From the NCBI GenBank assembly GCA_964570565.1, contig CAZMYT010000009.1:1-61547 (forward strand): 61,547 nucleotides of DNA, read 5' to 3'. This stretch comes from W0P28-013 sp964570565 (GTDB lineage Bacteria; Bacteroidota; Bacteroidia; Bacteroidales; Paludibacteraceae). Below, piece after piece: positions 16,620 to 25,380 of the stretch. The position numbers and the translations under genes are program-made. Under the pieces are notes generated by a model. That model saw only the letters and a program-made list of their open reading frames with translations. It was not told where the DNA came from and ran no database searches. Each line of letters opens with the position of its first letter. The stretch's first letter is position 1.

Positions 16620-17699
16620 ATGGGAGTTTTCAATTTTAAACAAGGCGAAACAATTTACAAATATGAACTTCAAAATAAAATCGGTGGCGGTGAATTTGGA
16701 GAAGTCTGGTTAGCAATTGACCGAAGTATTGGAACACAAGTCGCGATCAAATTACTTGATGGAAAAAATGCATCTGTTGATGAAAGACTGATCGAGGCGC
16801 AAATCGGTAATCATCTCGATCATCAAAACTTAATTAAAGTACATTATGCAGATGTGGTCGACTATAACGGCATACCTCTAGTAATCATTTCAATGGATTA
16901 TCAAAACCAGGGTTCAATTGTCGGTAAATTGAATTCAAGGAATTTTTTACCGCTCCCACAACTTCTTAGCAGTTCGATAGATATTCTGCGTGGTTTGGAA
17001 TATCTACATGAACAGAATATGTTCCATAACGATATCAAGCCATCAAATATTCTTTTAGGTCCGCATAACGAAGCCATTCTCACTGATTATGGGATTACCT
17101 GTTATTCACCTGGTAAACAACCTGTCGAACCAAGAAGTTTTTATCGTTTACATGTCGCTCCTGAGACTTTGATTCAAAACCAGGTGAGTGTATTGAGTGA
17201 TATTTACCAAACTGGTTTAACAATTTTTCGTTTACTAAACGGAATTGGTCTTGTTCGTAATAGGTTAACACAGGTTGGTAATTGGGATGCATATAATGAT
17301 CTAGTTAAATGTGGGCAAATCGTTTTACCACAAGATTACCAACCTTTTGTTCCGAGGAATCTAAAAACAATCATTAACAAGACAATTGATCCAGATGCAA
17401 CAAAAAGGTGTTCATCTGCTCTAGATCTCCGCCGTTCATTGGAAAAGCTGTCTTATTCAGGATTTTGGACTACTGATTCGACCGGGAAATATATTGGTGA
17501 AGATAGCAGGTATTTTTATACCTTTGAAGAAATCGCTAATGGGCATCAAAAATCAATCTTTTATGCATATAAAGAGTCGAAAGAAACAAGGCGATTAACA
17601 CGTATAACGAAATTTTGTAGGAAAAATCTAACAGATAGAGACTTAAACTCAACCAAAATTGCATATATGCAATCTGTGGTGATCGGAAATTTGGGTTGA
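16620..17699 (+). CDS. Hanks-type Ser/Thr protein kinase inserted in the hsd operon
   Basis: A 359-residue soluble protein kinase. Glycine loop KIGGGEFGEVW lies near residues 20-30, the ATP lysine VAIKLL near 43, the catalytic loop HNDIKPSN near 136 (HND instead of HRD), and the metal motif DYG near 155 instead of DFG. The catalytic lysine and both aspartates are kept, so it is probably active. After the C-lobe a roughly 70-residue tail (YIGEDSRYFYTFEEIANG) has no domain I recognise. There are no membrane segments or PASTA repeats. It follows the RuvC-like gene without a gap and precedes hsdR. Protein kinases in phage defence (Stk2, the BREX-related PglW) are precedents for a role in sensing or abortive infection, but its target here is unknown. 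Confidence 0.88.
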   Translation: MGVFNFKQGETIYKYELQNKIGGGEFGEVWLAIDRSIGTQVAIKLLDGKNASVDERLIEAQIGNHLDHQNLIKVHYADVVDYNGIPLVIISMDYQNQGSIVGKLNSRNFLPLPQLLSSSIDILRGLEYLHEQNMFHNDIKPSNILLGPHNEAILTDYGITCYSPGKQPVEPRSFYRLHVAPETLIQNQVSVLSDIYQTGLTIFRLLNGIGLVRNRLTQVGNWDAYNDLVKCGQIVLPQDYQPFVPRNLKTIINKTIDPDATKRCSSALDLRRSLEKLSYSGFWTTDSTGKYIGEDSRYFYTFEEIANGHQKSIFYAYKESKETRRLTRITKFCRKNLTDRDLNSTKIAYMQSVVIGNLG

Positions 17700-17721
17700 T
17701 ATGAGGAGAGGATGATTATAA

Positions 17722-20700
17722 ATGGAAAACTTTGAACTCTCAGAACTCACCCGCTCCCAGCTTCCAGCGCTGCATCTGCTGCAAAACCTGGGCTACACCT
17801 ACCTTTCCCCGCGCGAGGCACTGGCGCAGCGCGGCGGGCGGGCCGATGCCGTCTTGCTGGAAAGTGTATTGCTTGACTGGCTGGCCAGGAATAATGAAAT
17901 CCAATACCACGGCCAACGCTACCCGTTTTCCGAAGCCAATATTCACACCGCCGTGCAGGTCCTCAAAGAAACCCTCTCTATCGGTTTGCTGCGCACCAAC
18001 GAAAGCATTTTCGATCTGCTCAGCCTGGGCAAGAGCCTGCCGCAATCCGTGAACGGCAATCTAAAAAGTTTCAGCCTGCGCTATATCGATTGGGAACATC
18101 CTGAGCAGAACGTTTACCACGTGGCGGAGGAATTCGCCGTCGAACGCCGCGGCAGTCACGAAACCCGCCGGCCGGACCTGGCGCTGTTCGTCAATGGCAT
18201 TCCCTTTGGCGTGATCGAATGTAAATCGCCCGACCTCAAAGATCCCATGACCCAGGCGATCTCACAACAGATACGCAATCAGAAAGAAGATGAAATCCCC
18301 GCTCTTTTCCAATATGCACAGCTTCTACTGGCGGTCTCAGGTAATGAAGCCAAATATGCCACGATCGGTACCCCGGCCAAGTTCTGGAGCGTTTGGAAAG
18401 AAGAAGGCGACACGTTCGAGAAAACCGTCAAAGCCGTCGTGGATCAGCCATTGAGTCGTGGTCAGATTCAGGCGCTGTACGACGCCTTCCCGGGCAAGCA
18501 CCGCATGGATGCGGTCAACAGCCTGAACCTGCCGCGCGTTGTCACCGCGCAGGATCGAGCCATCTACTCGCTTTGCCAGCCGGAACGGCTGCTTGAACTG
18601 GCGTATGGCTTTACCCTCTTCGATGCCGGCGAAAAGAAAGTCGCCCGCTACCAGCAATACTTCTGCGTGAAGAAGATCATGCGCCGTATTTATGAGCGCG
18701 ATTCCGAAGGCAGACGATCCGGCGGCGTGGTGTGGCATACGCAGGGCAGCGGCAAATCGCTCACCATGGTATTTCTGGCGAAAGCCATAGCCCTGCGGCC
18801 CGATATTCCGGATCATAAAATCGTGCTGGTTACCGACCGGGTCGATCTGGATGATCAGATCTACAAAACGTTCCACGCCTGCGGTAAAGAGGTGGAACAG
18901 GCCCGCACCGGCAAAGACCTGGCGGAAATGCTGCGCGAAAACAAGCAGCGCATCATCACCACCGTGATTGATAAATTCGATGCTGCGGTTGGTCGTCAAA
19001 ACGCACGCAATGACAACCCGAACATTTTTGTCCTGGTGGATGAAGGTCACCGTACCCAATACGGCGCGATGCATGCGCGCATGCGCCAGGCGCTCCCCGA
19101 GGCCTGTTACATTGGTTTTACCGGCACGCCGGTGATGAAAAAAGATCACGATACCGTCCGGCAGTTTGGCGGCTTGATCGATACCTATACCATCACCCGC
19201 GCGGTGGAAGATAAAAACGTTGTGCCCTTACTGTATGAAGGCCGGCATGTCGATCAAAACGTAGATTCGAAAGCTATTGACACCTGGTTTGACCGCATCA
19301 CTCAGGATCTGACCCAGCCGCAAATAGCAGATTTGAAAGGCAAATATTCCACCACGGACCAGCTCAATAAGGCCGCCCAAAAAGTCCAGCGCATCGCCTG
19401 GGATATCAGCGTTCATTATCGTGACAACTGGCAAAGCACAGGATTCAAGGGTCAGTTGGTTGCTACCGACAAAGCCACCGCCCTTTTATATAAGCAGTTC
19501 CTGGATGAATTTGACATGGTGACCTCAGAAGTGTTGATTTCACCCCCAGACGAGCGCGAAGGCGAGGAAGACCTGTATCAGGAAAATGTTCTGGCTGTCC
19601 AGCGATTCTGGAAAGGGATGATGGAAAAGTATGGCAGCGAGCGCGAATACAACAAGCAAATTATCAACGCTTTCAAGAACGGAGAAACGCCGGAAATTAT
19701 CATCGTGGTGGATAAGCTGTTGACCGGATTTGACGCGCCCCGAGACACGGTACTTTATCTGACCCGCAAACTCAAGGATCATACCCTTCTACAGGCTATC
19801 GCCCGGGTAAATCGTCTGTACGAAGGTAAAGATTTCGGCTACATCCTGGACTATTACGGTGTCCTGGAGAATTTAAGCCATGCGCTCGACCTGTATAACT
19901 CGCTGCCGGAATTTGATAAGGAAGATCTGGTTGGCATCCTGACCGATATCAGCGAACCCGTTTCGCAGTTGGCGCAAGCCCATTCCGTGCTTTGGGATAC
20001 CTTCAAAGAAATCAAGAACCGCCGCGACGCGGAAGCTTATGAAATCCTGCTGGCAGATAAAGCCTTGCGTGAGAAGTTTTATGAAAGACTTTCAAAATAC
20101 GCTAAGACATTATCGATTGCCTTATCGAGTGTTAAATTCTTGGAAGAAACTCCGGCGGAGAAGGTCGAACAATACCGGAGCGATCTAAAATTCTTCTCCA
20201 AATTAAAAGCATCTGTTCAGCGGCGCTATGCGGAGGTGGTCGATTTTTCACAATACGAACCGCGCATCCAGAAGCTGCTGGACACTCATGTTGGTACCGG
20301 TGACGTAGAGCAAATCACTTCGCTCGTGAACATTTTTGATCAGGAGGCTTTCGCTGATGAGGTTGAAAAGCTGCATTCGGATGCTGCCAAAGCAGATACG
20401 ATTGCCCACCGCACCCAGAAAACCATTTATGAGCGCATGGAGCAGGATCCGGTATTTTATAAACGTTTCTCTGAGATATTGAAAGATGCGATTAAAGCTT
20501 ACCGGGATGAACGTCTCCGTGAAAAGGATTACCTGGCGCAGGTCACAGAAATTATGCAAGCAGTCCTCAATCGAACGGGAGATAATGTGCCCGTGCGGTT
20601 GAATGGGCATGAAGTTGCCAAAGCCTATTATGGGATTGTGAAAGAGACGATTCAACCAGGCGAGTCTGGAGAAGACCGCAGTGAAGCCTTCGCCAAAGCT

Positions 20701-20901
20701 GCCCTGGAAGTGGAAAACATTGTTGAACGAAACCGGATCGTCAATTGGGCAGATAATATTGATGTTCAAAACCGGATGCGGATCGAAATTGAGGATATGT
20801 TATTCGATTGGAAAGATAAGGAAGGGGTTGAGCTTACTTTTGATGAAATCGATCGAATTCTAGATCAGTCTATTGATGTTGCTCGCGTCAGATGTCCATG
20901 A
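17722..20901 (+). CDS. hsdR: Type I restriction endonuclease subunit HsdR
   Basis: The motor and nuclease subunit, 1059 residues, of the usual HsdR length. The N-terminal PD-(D/E)xK nuclease is marked by RRPDLALFV and FGVIECK (near 150-168). The translocase has Walker A HTQGSGKSL near 341, DEGH near 438, GFTGTP near 465 and motif VI-like ARVNRLYEG near 695, followed by a helical C-terminal domain. It cleaves DNA far from unmethylated sites recognised with HsdM and HsdS. A GAGGAGAGG ribosome site precedes the start. Composition returns to GC-rich after the kinase insert. The stop overlaps the start of the metallopeptidase gene. Confidence 0.95.
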   Translation: MENFELSELTRSQLPALHLLQNLGYTYLSPREALAQRGGRADAVLLESVLLDWLARNNEIQYHGQRYPFSEANIHTAVQVLKETLSIGLLRTNESIFDLLSLGKSLPQSVNGNLKSFSLRYIDWEHPEQNVYHVAEEFAVERRGSHETRRPDLALFVNGIPFGVIECKSPDLKDPMTQAISQQIRNQKEDEIPALFQYAQLLLAVSGNEAKYATIGTPAKFWSVWKEEGDTFEKTVKAVVDQPLSRGQIQALYDAFPGKHRMDAVNSLNLPRVVTAQDRAIYSLCQPERLLELAYGFTLFDAGEKKVARYQQYFCVKKIMRRIYERDSEGRRSGGVVWHTQGSGKSLTMVFLAKAIALRPDIPDHKIVLVTDRVDLDDQIYKTFHACGKEVEQARTGKDLAEMLRENKQRIITTVIDKFDAAVGRQNARNDNPNIFVLVDEGHRTQYGAMHARMRQALPEACYIGFTGTPVMKKDHDTVRQFGGLIDTYTITRAVEDKNVVPLLYEGRHVDQNVDSKAIDTWFDRITQDLTQPQIADLKGKYSTTDQLNKAAQKVQRIAWDISVHYRDNWQSTGFKGQLVATDKATALLYKQFLDEFDMVTSEVLISPPDEREGEEDLYQENVLAVQRFWKGMMEKYGSEREYNKQIINAFKNGETPEIIIVVDKLLTGFDAPRDTVLYLTRKLKDHTLLQAIARVNRLYEGKDFGYILDYYGVLENLSHALDLYNSLPEFDKEDLVGILTDISEPVSQLAQAHSVLWDTFKEIKNRRDAEAYEILLADKALREKFYERLSKYAKTLSIALSSVKFLEETPAEKVEQYRSDLKFFSKLKASVQRRYAEVVDFSQYEPRIQKLLDTHVGTGDVEQITSLVNIFDQEAFADEVEKLHSDAAKADTIAHRTQKTIYERMEQDPVFYKRFSEILKDAIKAYRDERLREKDYLAQVTEIMQAVLNRTGDNVPVRLNGHEVAKAYYGIVKETIQPGESGEDRSEAFAKAALEVENIVERNRIVNWADNIDVQNRMRIEIEDMLFDWKDKEGVELTFDEIDRILDQSIDVARVRCP

Positions 20902-21644
20902 GTCAGGGACGATTAATGGTGATTATCGAGAGTCCAAAAGTGATAACCCTATCCTATTCCAACCTTCAAATCCCTGTCAAAGTATGGTTTGAAGGGCGGA
21001 ATCGTTTACGAATTACGGTTCAGCCAGATAAAAGCATTGTCGCGAAAGCGCCTCTGGATCACTCCATGGAGGAAGTGCGAGCAAAACTCGAAAAACGAGC
21101 CCCCTGGATGATTCAGCAATTGGAGTACTTCGATCAGTACCATCCAATCCTGCCTGAACGCCAATACATCAGTGGTGAAACATATTACTATTTGGGCCGG
21201 CAGTATCGGTTAAAGGTAACGGCAGGCAGTGAAAATGCTGTCAAACTGATTGGAAAATTCTTTATGTTAACTACAACCCAACCAGAGAATCTGGAAAGAA
21301 AACAACAAATCTTACAAGACTGGTACACCAGGCATGCCAGGGTATTCATCCAGAATCGAGCAATGCTGTTTGTTGATCGCCTCATCGAGCTTAGCGCAAA
21401 AACACCTGAGATTAAGTATCGCAGGATGAACAAACGCTGGGGAAGTTGCACGCCCTCCGGAGTGATCACATTCAATACGGAGCTGATCAAAGCGCCGACT
21501 CACTGTATTGATTACGTTGTCCTGCATGAATTATGTCATCTGGTGCATGAAGGTCACAATGCAAAGTTCTATCACTTGTTAGATGTATTGATGCCAGATT
21601 GGAAGAAGCGAAAAGACCGATTAGAAAAAGTGATTTTGACATAA
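20892..21644 (+). CDS. YgjP-type (DUF45) zinc metallopeptidase
   Basis: A 250-residue protein of the YgjP/SprT-like family. The signature is HELCH near residue 212 followed by HEGHNAKFYHLL, giving two histidines, a catalytic glutamate and a third ligand. The conserved RRMNKRWGSC block precedes it near 178. It begins inside the last codons of hsdR (ATG at 20892, or 20898 with an ATGA overlap). Such genes follow hsdR in many type I operons, but their role in restriction is not established. No signal peptide, so a cytoplasmic location is expected. Confidence 0.88.
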   Translation: MSMSQGRLMVIIESPKVITLSYSNLQIPVKVWFEGRNRLRITVQPDKSIVAKAPLDHSMEEVRAKLEKRAPWMIQQLEYFDQYHPILPERQYISGETYYYLGRQYRLKVTAGSENAVKLIGKFFMLTTTQPENLERKQQILQDWYTRHARVFIQNRAMLFVDRLIELSAKTPEIKYRRMNKRWGSCTPSGVITFNTELIKAPTHCIDYVVLHELCHLVHEGHNAKFYHLLDVLMPDWKKRKDRLEKVILT

Positions 21645-21784
21645 TTAGGTTTATGTCAATTTACAAGAAACCCGGATTCCACGTCGCCAAATCAGTCAAA
21701 TTGGAGAATTTGGATAAAACCCCCACTTTAGGTGAAATAACAGGCGTTTTGAATCAATATTACATGAATTTACAACCACAATAA

Positions 21785-23285
21785 CCACTTTTCTCCCACT
21801 TTCGATGTTTTTTTCGGTAAATCGCACTAAACAAGATTTCACTAAAAAAGTGAATCGGATATTTTTGGTAGAGATACCATGTTAAAATTTTTTAGGATAA
21901 GAAAACCTGCTGTGAGGATACTACCGTGATCAATAAAATCGAATTCTCTGCCAAAAATCTTACTTCCAATGCCGGGTTATTTTTACTGCTCGAACACACC
22001 AACAAGAACGGGATTTTTGACCTGATTGATCACGATCTTGTTTTTGAGAATGCCTCCACCAACAAAATTAAAATGAACCACATCAAGACCATGCTCTGTG
22101 GTAATTTCATTGGGATTGATAAGCTGGAACGATTGAAATTGCTGCAAAGCGATCCGTTGATCAATGAATTTGCCATCTCGATCAAAGAACCGGAAACAGT
22201 ATCAAGATTTTTAGGGAATTTTAGTTACAAAACCACCCACATGCTGCGAGAAATCACTTTCAAGGTCTTCAAAAAGCTGTTGAGAAAGAAAAAACTAAAA
22301 TCTATTACCATTGATATCGACAGCAGCGTGGTCAACGTGGAAGGCCACCAGGAAGGTGCTGTCAGAGGATACAATCCCAAAAAGCCTGGGAGCAACTGTT
22401 ACAACATACAGTTCGCCTTCTGCGATGAGTTGAAGGCTTATATCACTGGATTTGTACGCAGCGGCAACACATATACTTCAAACGGAGCGGCTGAAATGAT
22501 CAAAGAAATCATTGCTCATATTAAAACCGATGATTTAGAAATCCTATTTCGCATGGACAGCGGCTATTTCGACGAGGAAATTATTGAAGTGATCGAATCA
22601 GCTGGTTGCAAGTATTTGATAAAGGGAAAGGAGTATCCAACACTCGCCTCTCAAGTTACAGCACCAACCATTTCATTTACGAAAGGTGATAAAGGTCGGG
22701 AAACGACCCAGCTTGTTACCAAACTGGATACCTGGGACAAAAACCGAAGGTTTGTTGTCTCACGGGTATTGAAACCAGAAAAAGACAGGTTGCAATTATC
22801 CCTGCTGGAAGGTGATGAATACGAGTACTTCTACTTTGTGACCAATACCGAAATGCCTTCAGAAAAAGCAGTTATTGCATATGAAAAACGCGGCAACGCT
22901 GAAAATTACATCAAGGAAGCCAAGTATGATATGGCCGTTGGACATCTCCTGCTTCAATCTTTTTGGGCCAATGAAGCCATCTTTCAGTTGATGATGCTGG
23001 CCTACAATCTTTTTCTGCTGTTCAAAATGGACTTTGCAAATGGAACGGAATACCGGCAGCAAATCAAAACCTTTCGCTTGAAGTACATATTTCTGGCCGG
23101 GAAGATCATCAGAATGGCAAGAAGCGTTGTATTGAAACTCTCAAAAAAATACCCTTATCAAGAGATCTATGCAAAAAGCCTTCCCTGAAAAAACTCCCAT
23201 TTTCTTATCTCAAACCGTTATTTCCATTTAAGTTGGACTTGAAATAACCATTTCAAATGCCTAAATTTATGAAATGGATCCCTAA
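21785..23285 (+). mobile_element. IS1380-type insertion sequence (ends approximate)
   Basis: The transposase at 21926-23188 and its non-coding flanks form an insertion between the hsd operon and the lipoprotein gene. I could not identify terminal inverted repeats or a target duplication by eye, so the ends are estimates. The similar segments near 21792 and 23195 (ctcccactttcg, ctcccattttct) are in direct, not inverted, orientation. Confidence 0.5.
21926..23188 (+). CDS. IS1380-family DDE transposase
   Basis: A 420-residue transposase. Visible features are the first aspartate in TIDIDSSVVNVEG near 130, the second in FRMDSGYFDEEI near 212, the catalytic glutamate region ENYIKEAKYDMAVG near 330, and the late NLFLLFKMDF segment typical of IS1380/IS4-like enzymes. 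It starts with GTG after a GAGG site. The frame is complete with no stops, so the element may still be active. It moves its own element by cut-and-paste. Confidence 0.85.
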   Translation: MINKIEFSAKNLTSNAGLFLLLEHTNKNGIFDLIDHDLVFENASTNKIKMNHIKTMLCGNFIGIDKLERLKLLQSDPLINEFAISIKEPETVSRFLGNFSYKTTHMLREITFKVFKKLLRKKKLKSITIDIDSSVVNVEGHQEGAVRGYNPKKPGSNCYNIQFAFCDELKAYITGFVRSGNTYTSNGAAEMIKEIIAHIKTDDLEILFRMDSGYFDEEIIEVIESAGCKYLIKGKEYPTLASQVTAPTISFTKGDKGRETTQLVTKLDTWDKNRRFVVSRVLKPEKDRLQLSLLEGDEYEYFYFVTNTEMPSEKAVIAYEKRGNAENYIKEAKYDMAVGHLLLQSFWANEAIFQLMMLAYNLFLLFKMDFANGTEYRQQIKTFRLKYIFLAGKIIRMARSVVLKLSKKYPYQEIYAKSLP

Positions 23286-23443
23286 AAATGCTGTACAATA
23301 AAGGAAACCATGCTCAACTTAAGCGCGTTCAACCACAACCATCACGCCTCCAGGGTGAAAATGGTGGCAAAATTTATTCGACGTGGAATCCGGGTATGAC
23401 TAAAATAAGAAATATCGCGTACCTGCCATCCAAGGAGGAAACA

Positions 23444-24763
23444 ATGAAATATATCAAAGCAGGGAAAGTTCTTTGCGTTCTTGTCACCTTTATGCTGTTG
23501 GGCACGGCTTGCACACCCAGGTTGAGCCCGCCAGAGCTGACCGCCACCGTCGCGGCCGCCTACACCCCCACCCCCATGCCGACGCCCACCCCGGCTGCCA
23601 TCACCCCTGACCAGGACCTGGCAGCTTTGATCCAATCCGCGGCGGATGGAGATGTGCTGACCCTCGCGCCGGGCACTTTCAGCCTTGCCAAAGGGCTGTT
23701 GATCGACAAAAACCTGACCCTGATGGGCAGTGATTCCGGCCAAACCATCCTCACCGCCGCTGAACCTGCCGAGGGAGTAAAAGCCATGGTGGTGAACACC
23801 ACGAACACCACCCTGACCCTGCAAAACCTGGGTATTAATTACTCCGGCAGTACTCCTTCCGCGGTACTGTTCATCCAGGCTGGCAATTTGGTGATGGATA
23901 ACTGCACACTCAGCGGCGCCACTCTTTCTGAATCGGGGAATCAATTGGGTCTGCTAAGCGTCGAGAATGAAAGCACCGCCTTGGTGCGCCACAGCCGCTT
24001 TATTGGCAACCCGGAGAAAGCCGACCCTAAAAGCCCCGAGAAGGTTCCGGGAGGTATCTTTGTTTCAGGCAGCGCCCATTTAACGCTTGAAGACAGCCTG
24101 ATCGACGGCTCGTATATCGGAGTTTATGCCTATGGTTCCTCTGTTGTGACCTTGACTCACAACGAGATCAATAACACCTACGCCGCGGCGGCTTATCTTG
24201 AAGAAGCCAGCGGGGAGGTCACCGCCAATACCCTGCAATGGAGCACGGGCGTTCAACTTGGGTTGTTCGGTAACGCCAAGGTGACCGCTAGTGAAAATAT
24301 CTTCAACAACACAGATGGCACCAATGCCATCCAGGTGAACGGCACGGCTCAAGCAACCTTGCTCAATAACACGATCAATGGAGGGGCTGCCGGGATCGTG
24401 TTTGGAGACAACTCCACCGGCCAGGCCACCGGCAATCACATTACACTGGCCAGCGGCTCAGGCATTTTTGTCAACAAAGAGGCCGTGCCCACCCTGGATT
24501 CGAACATCATTGAATCTTGTGAAATTGGCATCCTCTATCAAGATAACGCGGCTGGGTCCGCGGTCAACAACACCATCTTTTTCGGCAACATCGGCCTCTC
24601 CATCAAATCACCCGCCAGCCCGTCGATTGTAGGTAATACCATCCAAGGCTATTTGGTTGCGTTGGCTTCAGACCCCGAAGATTGGATCACCAAGATTGAC
24701 GCGCACGATAACAGCCTGACCGATGGGGAACCGGAGATCATCATCACCGAAAAAGAAGAGTAA
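23444..24763 (+). CDS. Right-handed beta-helix lipoprotein
   Basis: A 439-residue exported lipoprotein. The signal peptide ends in the lipobox LLGTAC with the lipidated cysteine at residue 23, followed by a TPTPMPTPTP linker common in Anaerolineae surface proteins. Residues about 60-430 form a parallel beta-helix: repeated NTLTLQNLG, NLVMDNCTLSG and NTINGGAAGIVFGDN turns as in pectate-lyase-like and NosD-like proteins. No catalytic site is recognisable. The start is placed at 23444, where AGGAGGAAACA precedes ATG; the longer frame from 23288 lacks a ribosome site and would bury the signal peptide. It sits alone downstream of the insertion sequence. Confidence 0.85.
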   Translation: MKYIKAGKVLCVLVTFMLLGTACTPRLSPPELTATVAAAYTPTPMPTPTPAAITPDQDLAALIQSAADGDVLTLAPGTFSLAKGLLIDKNLTLMGSDSGQTILTAAEPAEGVKAMVVNTTNTTLTLQNLGINYSGSTPSAVLFIQAGNLVMDNCTLSGATLSESGNQLGLLSVENESTALVRHSRFIGNPEKADPKSPEKVPGGIFVSGSAHLTLEDSLIDGSYIGVYAYGSSVVTLTHNEINNTYAAAAYLEEASGEVTANTLQWSTGVQLGLFGNAKVTASENIFNNTDGTNAIQVNGTAQATLLNNTINGGAAGIVFGDNSTGQATGNHITLASGSGIFVNKEAVPTLDSNIIESCEIGILYQDNAAGSAVNNTIFFGNIGLSIKSPASPSIVGNTIQGYLVALASDPEDWITKIDAHDNSLTDGEPEIIITEKEE

Positions 24764-24799
24764 TCGACTCTCGTAAAAGGCTACTTTTCTAAAAGTAAT

Positions 24800-24837
24800 G
24801 CACCCTTTCAATTGGGAATTACCAACTGAAAGGGTGC
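24800..24837. terminator. Hairpin between convergent genes
   Basis: Arms GCACCCTTTCA (24800-24810) and TGAAAGGGTGC (24827-24837) pair perfectly over 11 bases. It lies between the convergent lipoprotein and GyrI-like genes and could end both transcripts, although neither side has a clear T-run. Confidence 0.5.
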
Positions 24838-24867
24838 AGTGCGTTAACTGATGGAACCATTACATGA

Positions 24868-25326
24868 TCACTTTACCGGGAAGACCACTTTCGTCAACAG
24901 TTCACTTTCAGCCACTTCCATGGGTGAATTTAAGTAAAACTCATAAACCACCCCGGTGGGGATGAGCCCATTTGCGGTCATCCAATCCGTCATGGATTTG
25001 TAGAAAGGTTCCATTTTCGAATAAGGCCCTTGAAAAATACCCGCGACCTGTTTCCCTGCCGGAATAGCGGTGGATGTGATCTCCCCCTTGCCCGGAACCG
25101 GTTTGCTCACCAGGACTCCCATCTCAACATCCAGGGCCTGCATATCCATATTGTAGTAAGCCGCGAATACCGGGCCTCCAGGTTGTTCGCCCAGCGCGCC
25201 CAGGTGTTGCATCACCGCCCCGAATGCCTTTCCCAACTCTTGTTGCAGGTTGGCCATGCTGGTGGTTTTGCGGATCGAAAGTACGGGTTGTTCCTTCTGT
25301 TCGACAAGTTCAATTGCGTTGGTCAT
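24868..25326 (-). CDS. GyrI-like small-molecule-binding domain protein
   Basis: A 152-residue single-domain protein of the GyrI-like / AraC effector-binding fold. Typical segments are the opening strand QPVLSIRKTTSMANLQQELG, the central VFAAYYNMDMQALDVEMGV, and AGKQVAGIFQGPYSKMEPFYKSM near residues 92-115. The fold binds hydrophobic small molecules; stand-alone members have varied or unknown roles. There is no DNA-binding domain. A GGAGG site precedes the start. It is transcribed toward the lipoprotein gene and away from the DUF262 gene. Confidence 0.8.
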   Translation of the reverse strand: MTNAIELVEQKEQPVLSIRKTTSMANLQQELGKAFGAVMQHLGALGEQPGGPVFAAYYNMDMQALDVEMGVLVSKPVPGKGEITSTAIPAGKQVAGIFQGPYSKMEPFYKSMTDWMTANGLIPTGVVYEFYLNSPMEVAESELLTKVVFPVK

Positions 25327-25380
25327 GTGGAGCCTCCTAAGAAAGTTATATTAAAACCGATCTAGGAAAAGGGGTATGTC

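Noticed and set aside
21654..21784. 43-codon frame between the metallopeptidase and the insertion sequence
   Set aside because: No ribosome site and no recognised family; it may be the stump of a gene cut by the insertion, but this cannot be shown.
21785..23285. Terminal inverted repeats of the insertion sequence
   Set aside because: The similar flank segments are direct, not inverted, and no target duplication is visible by eye.
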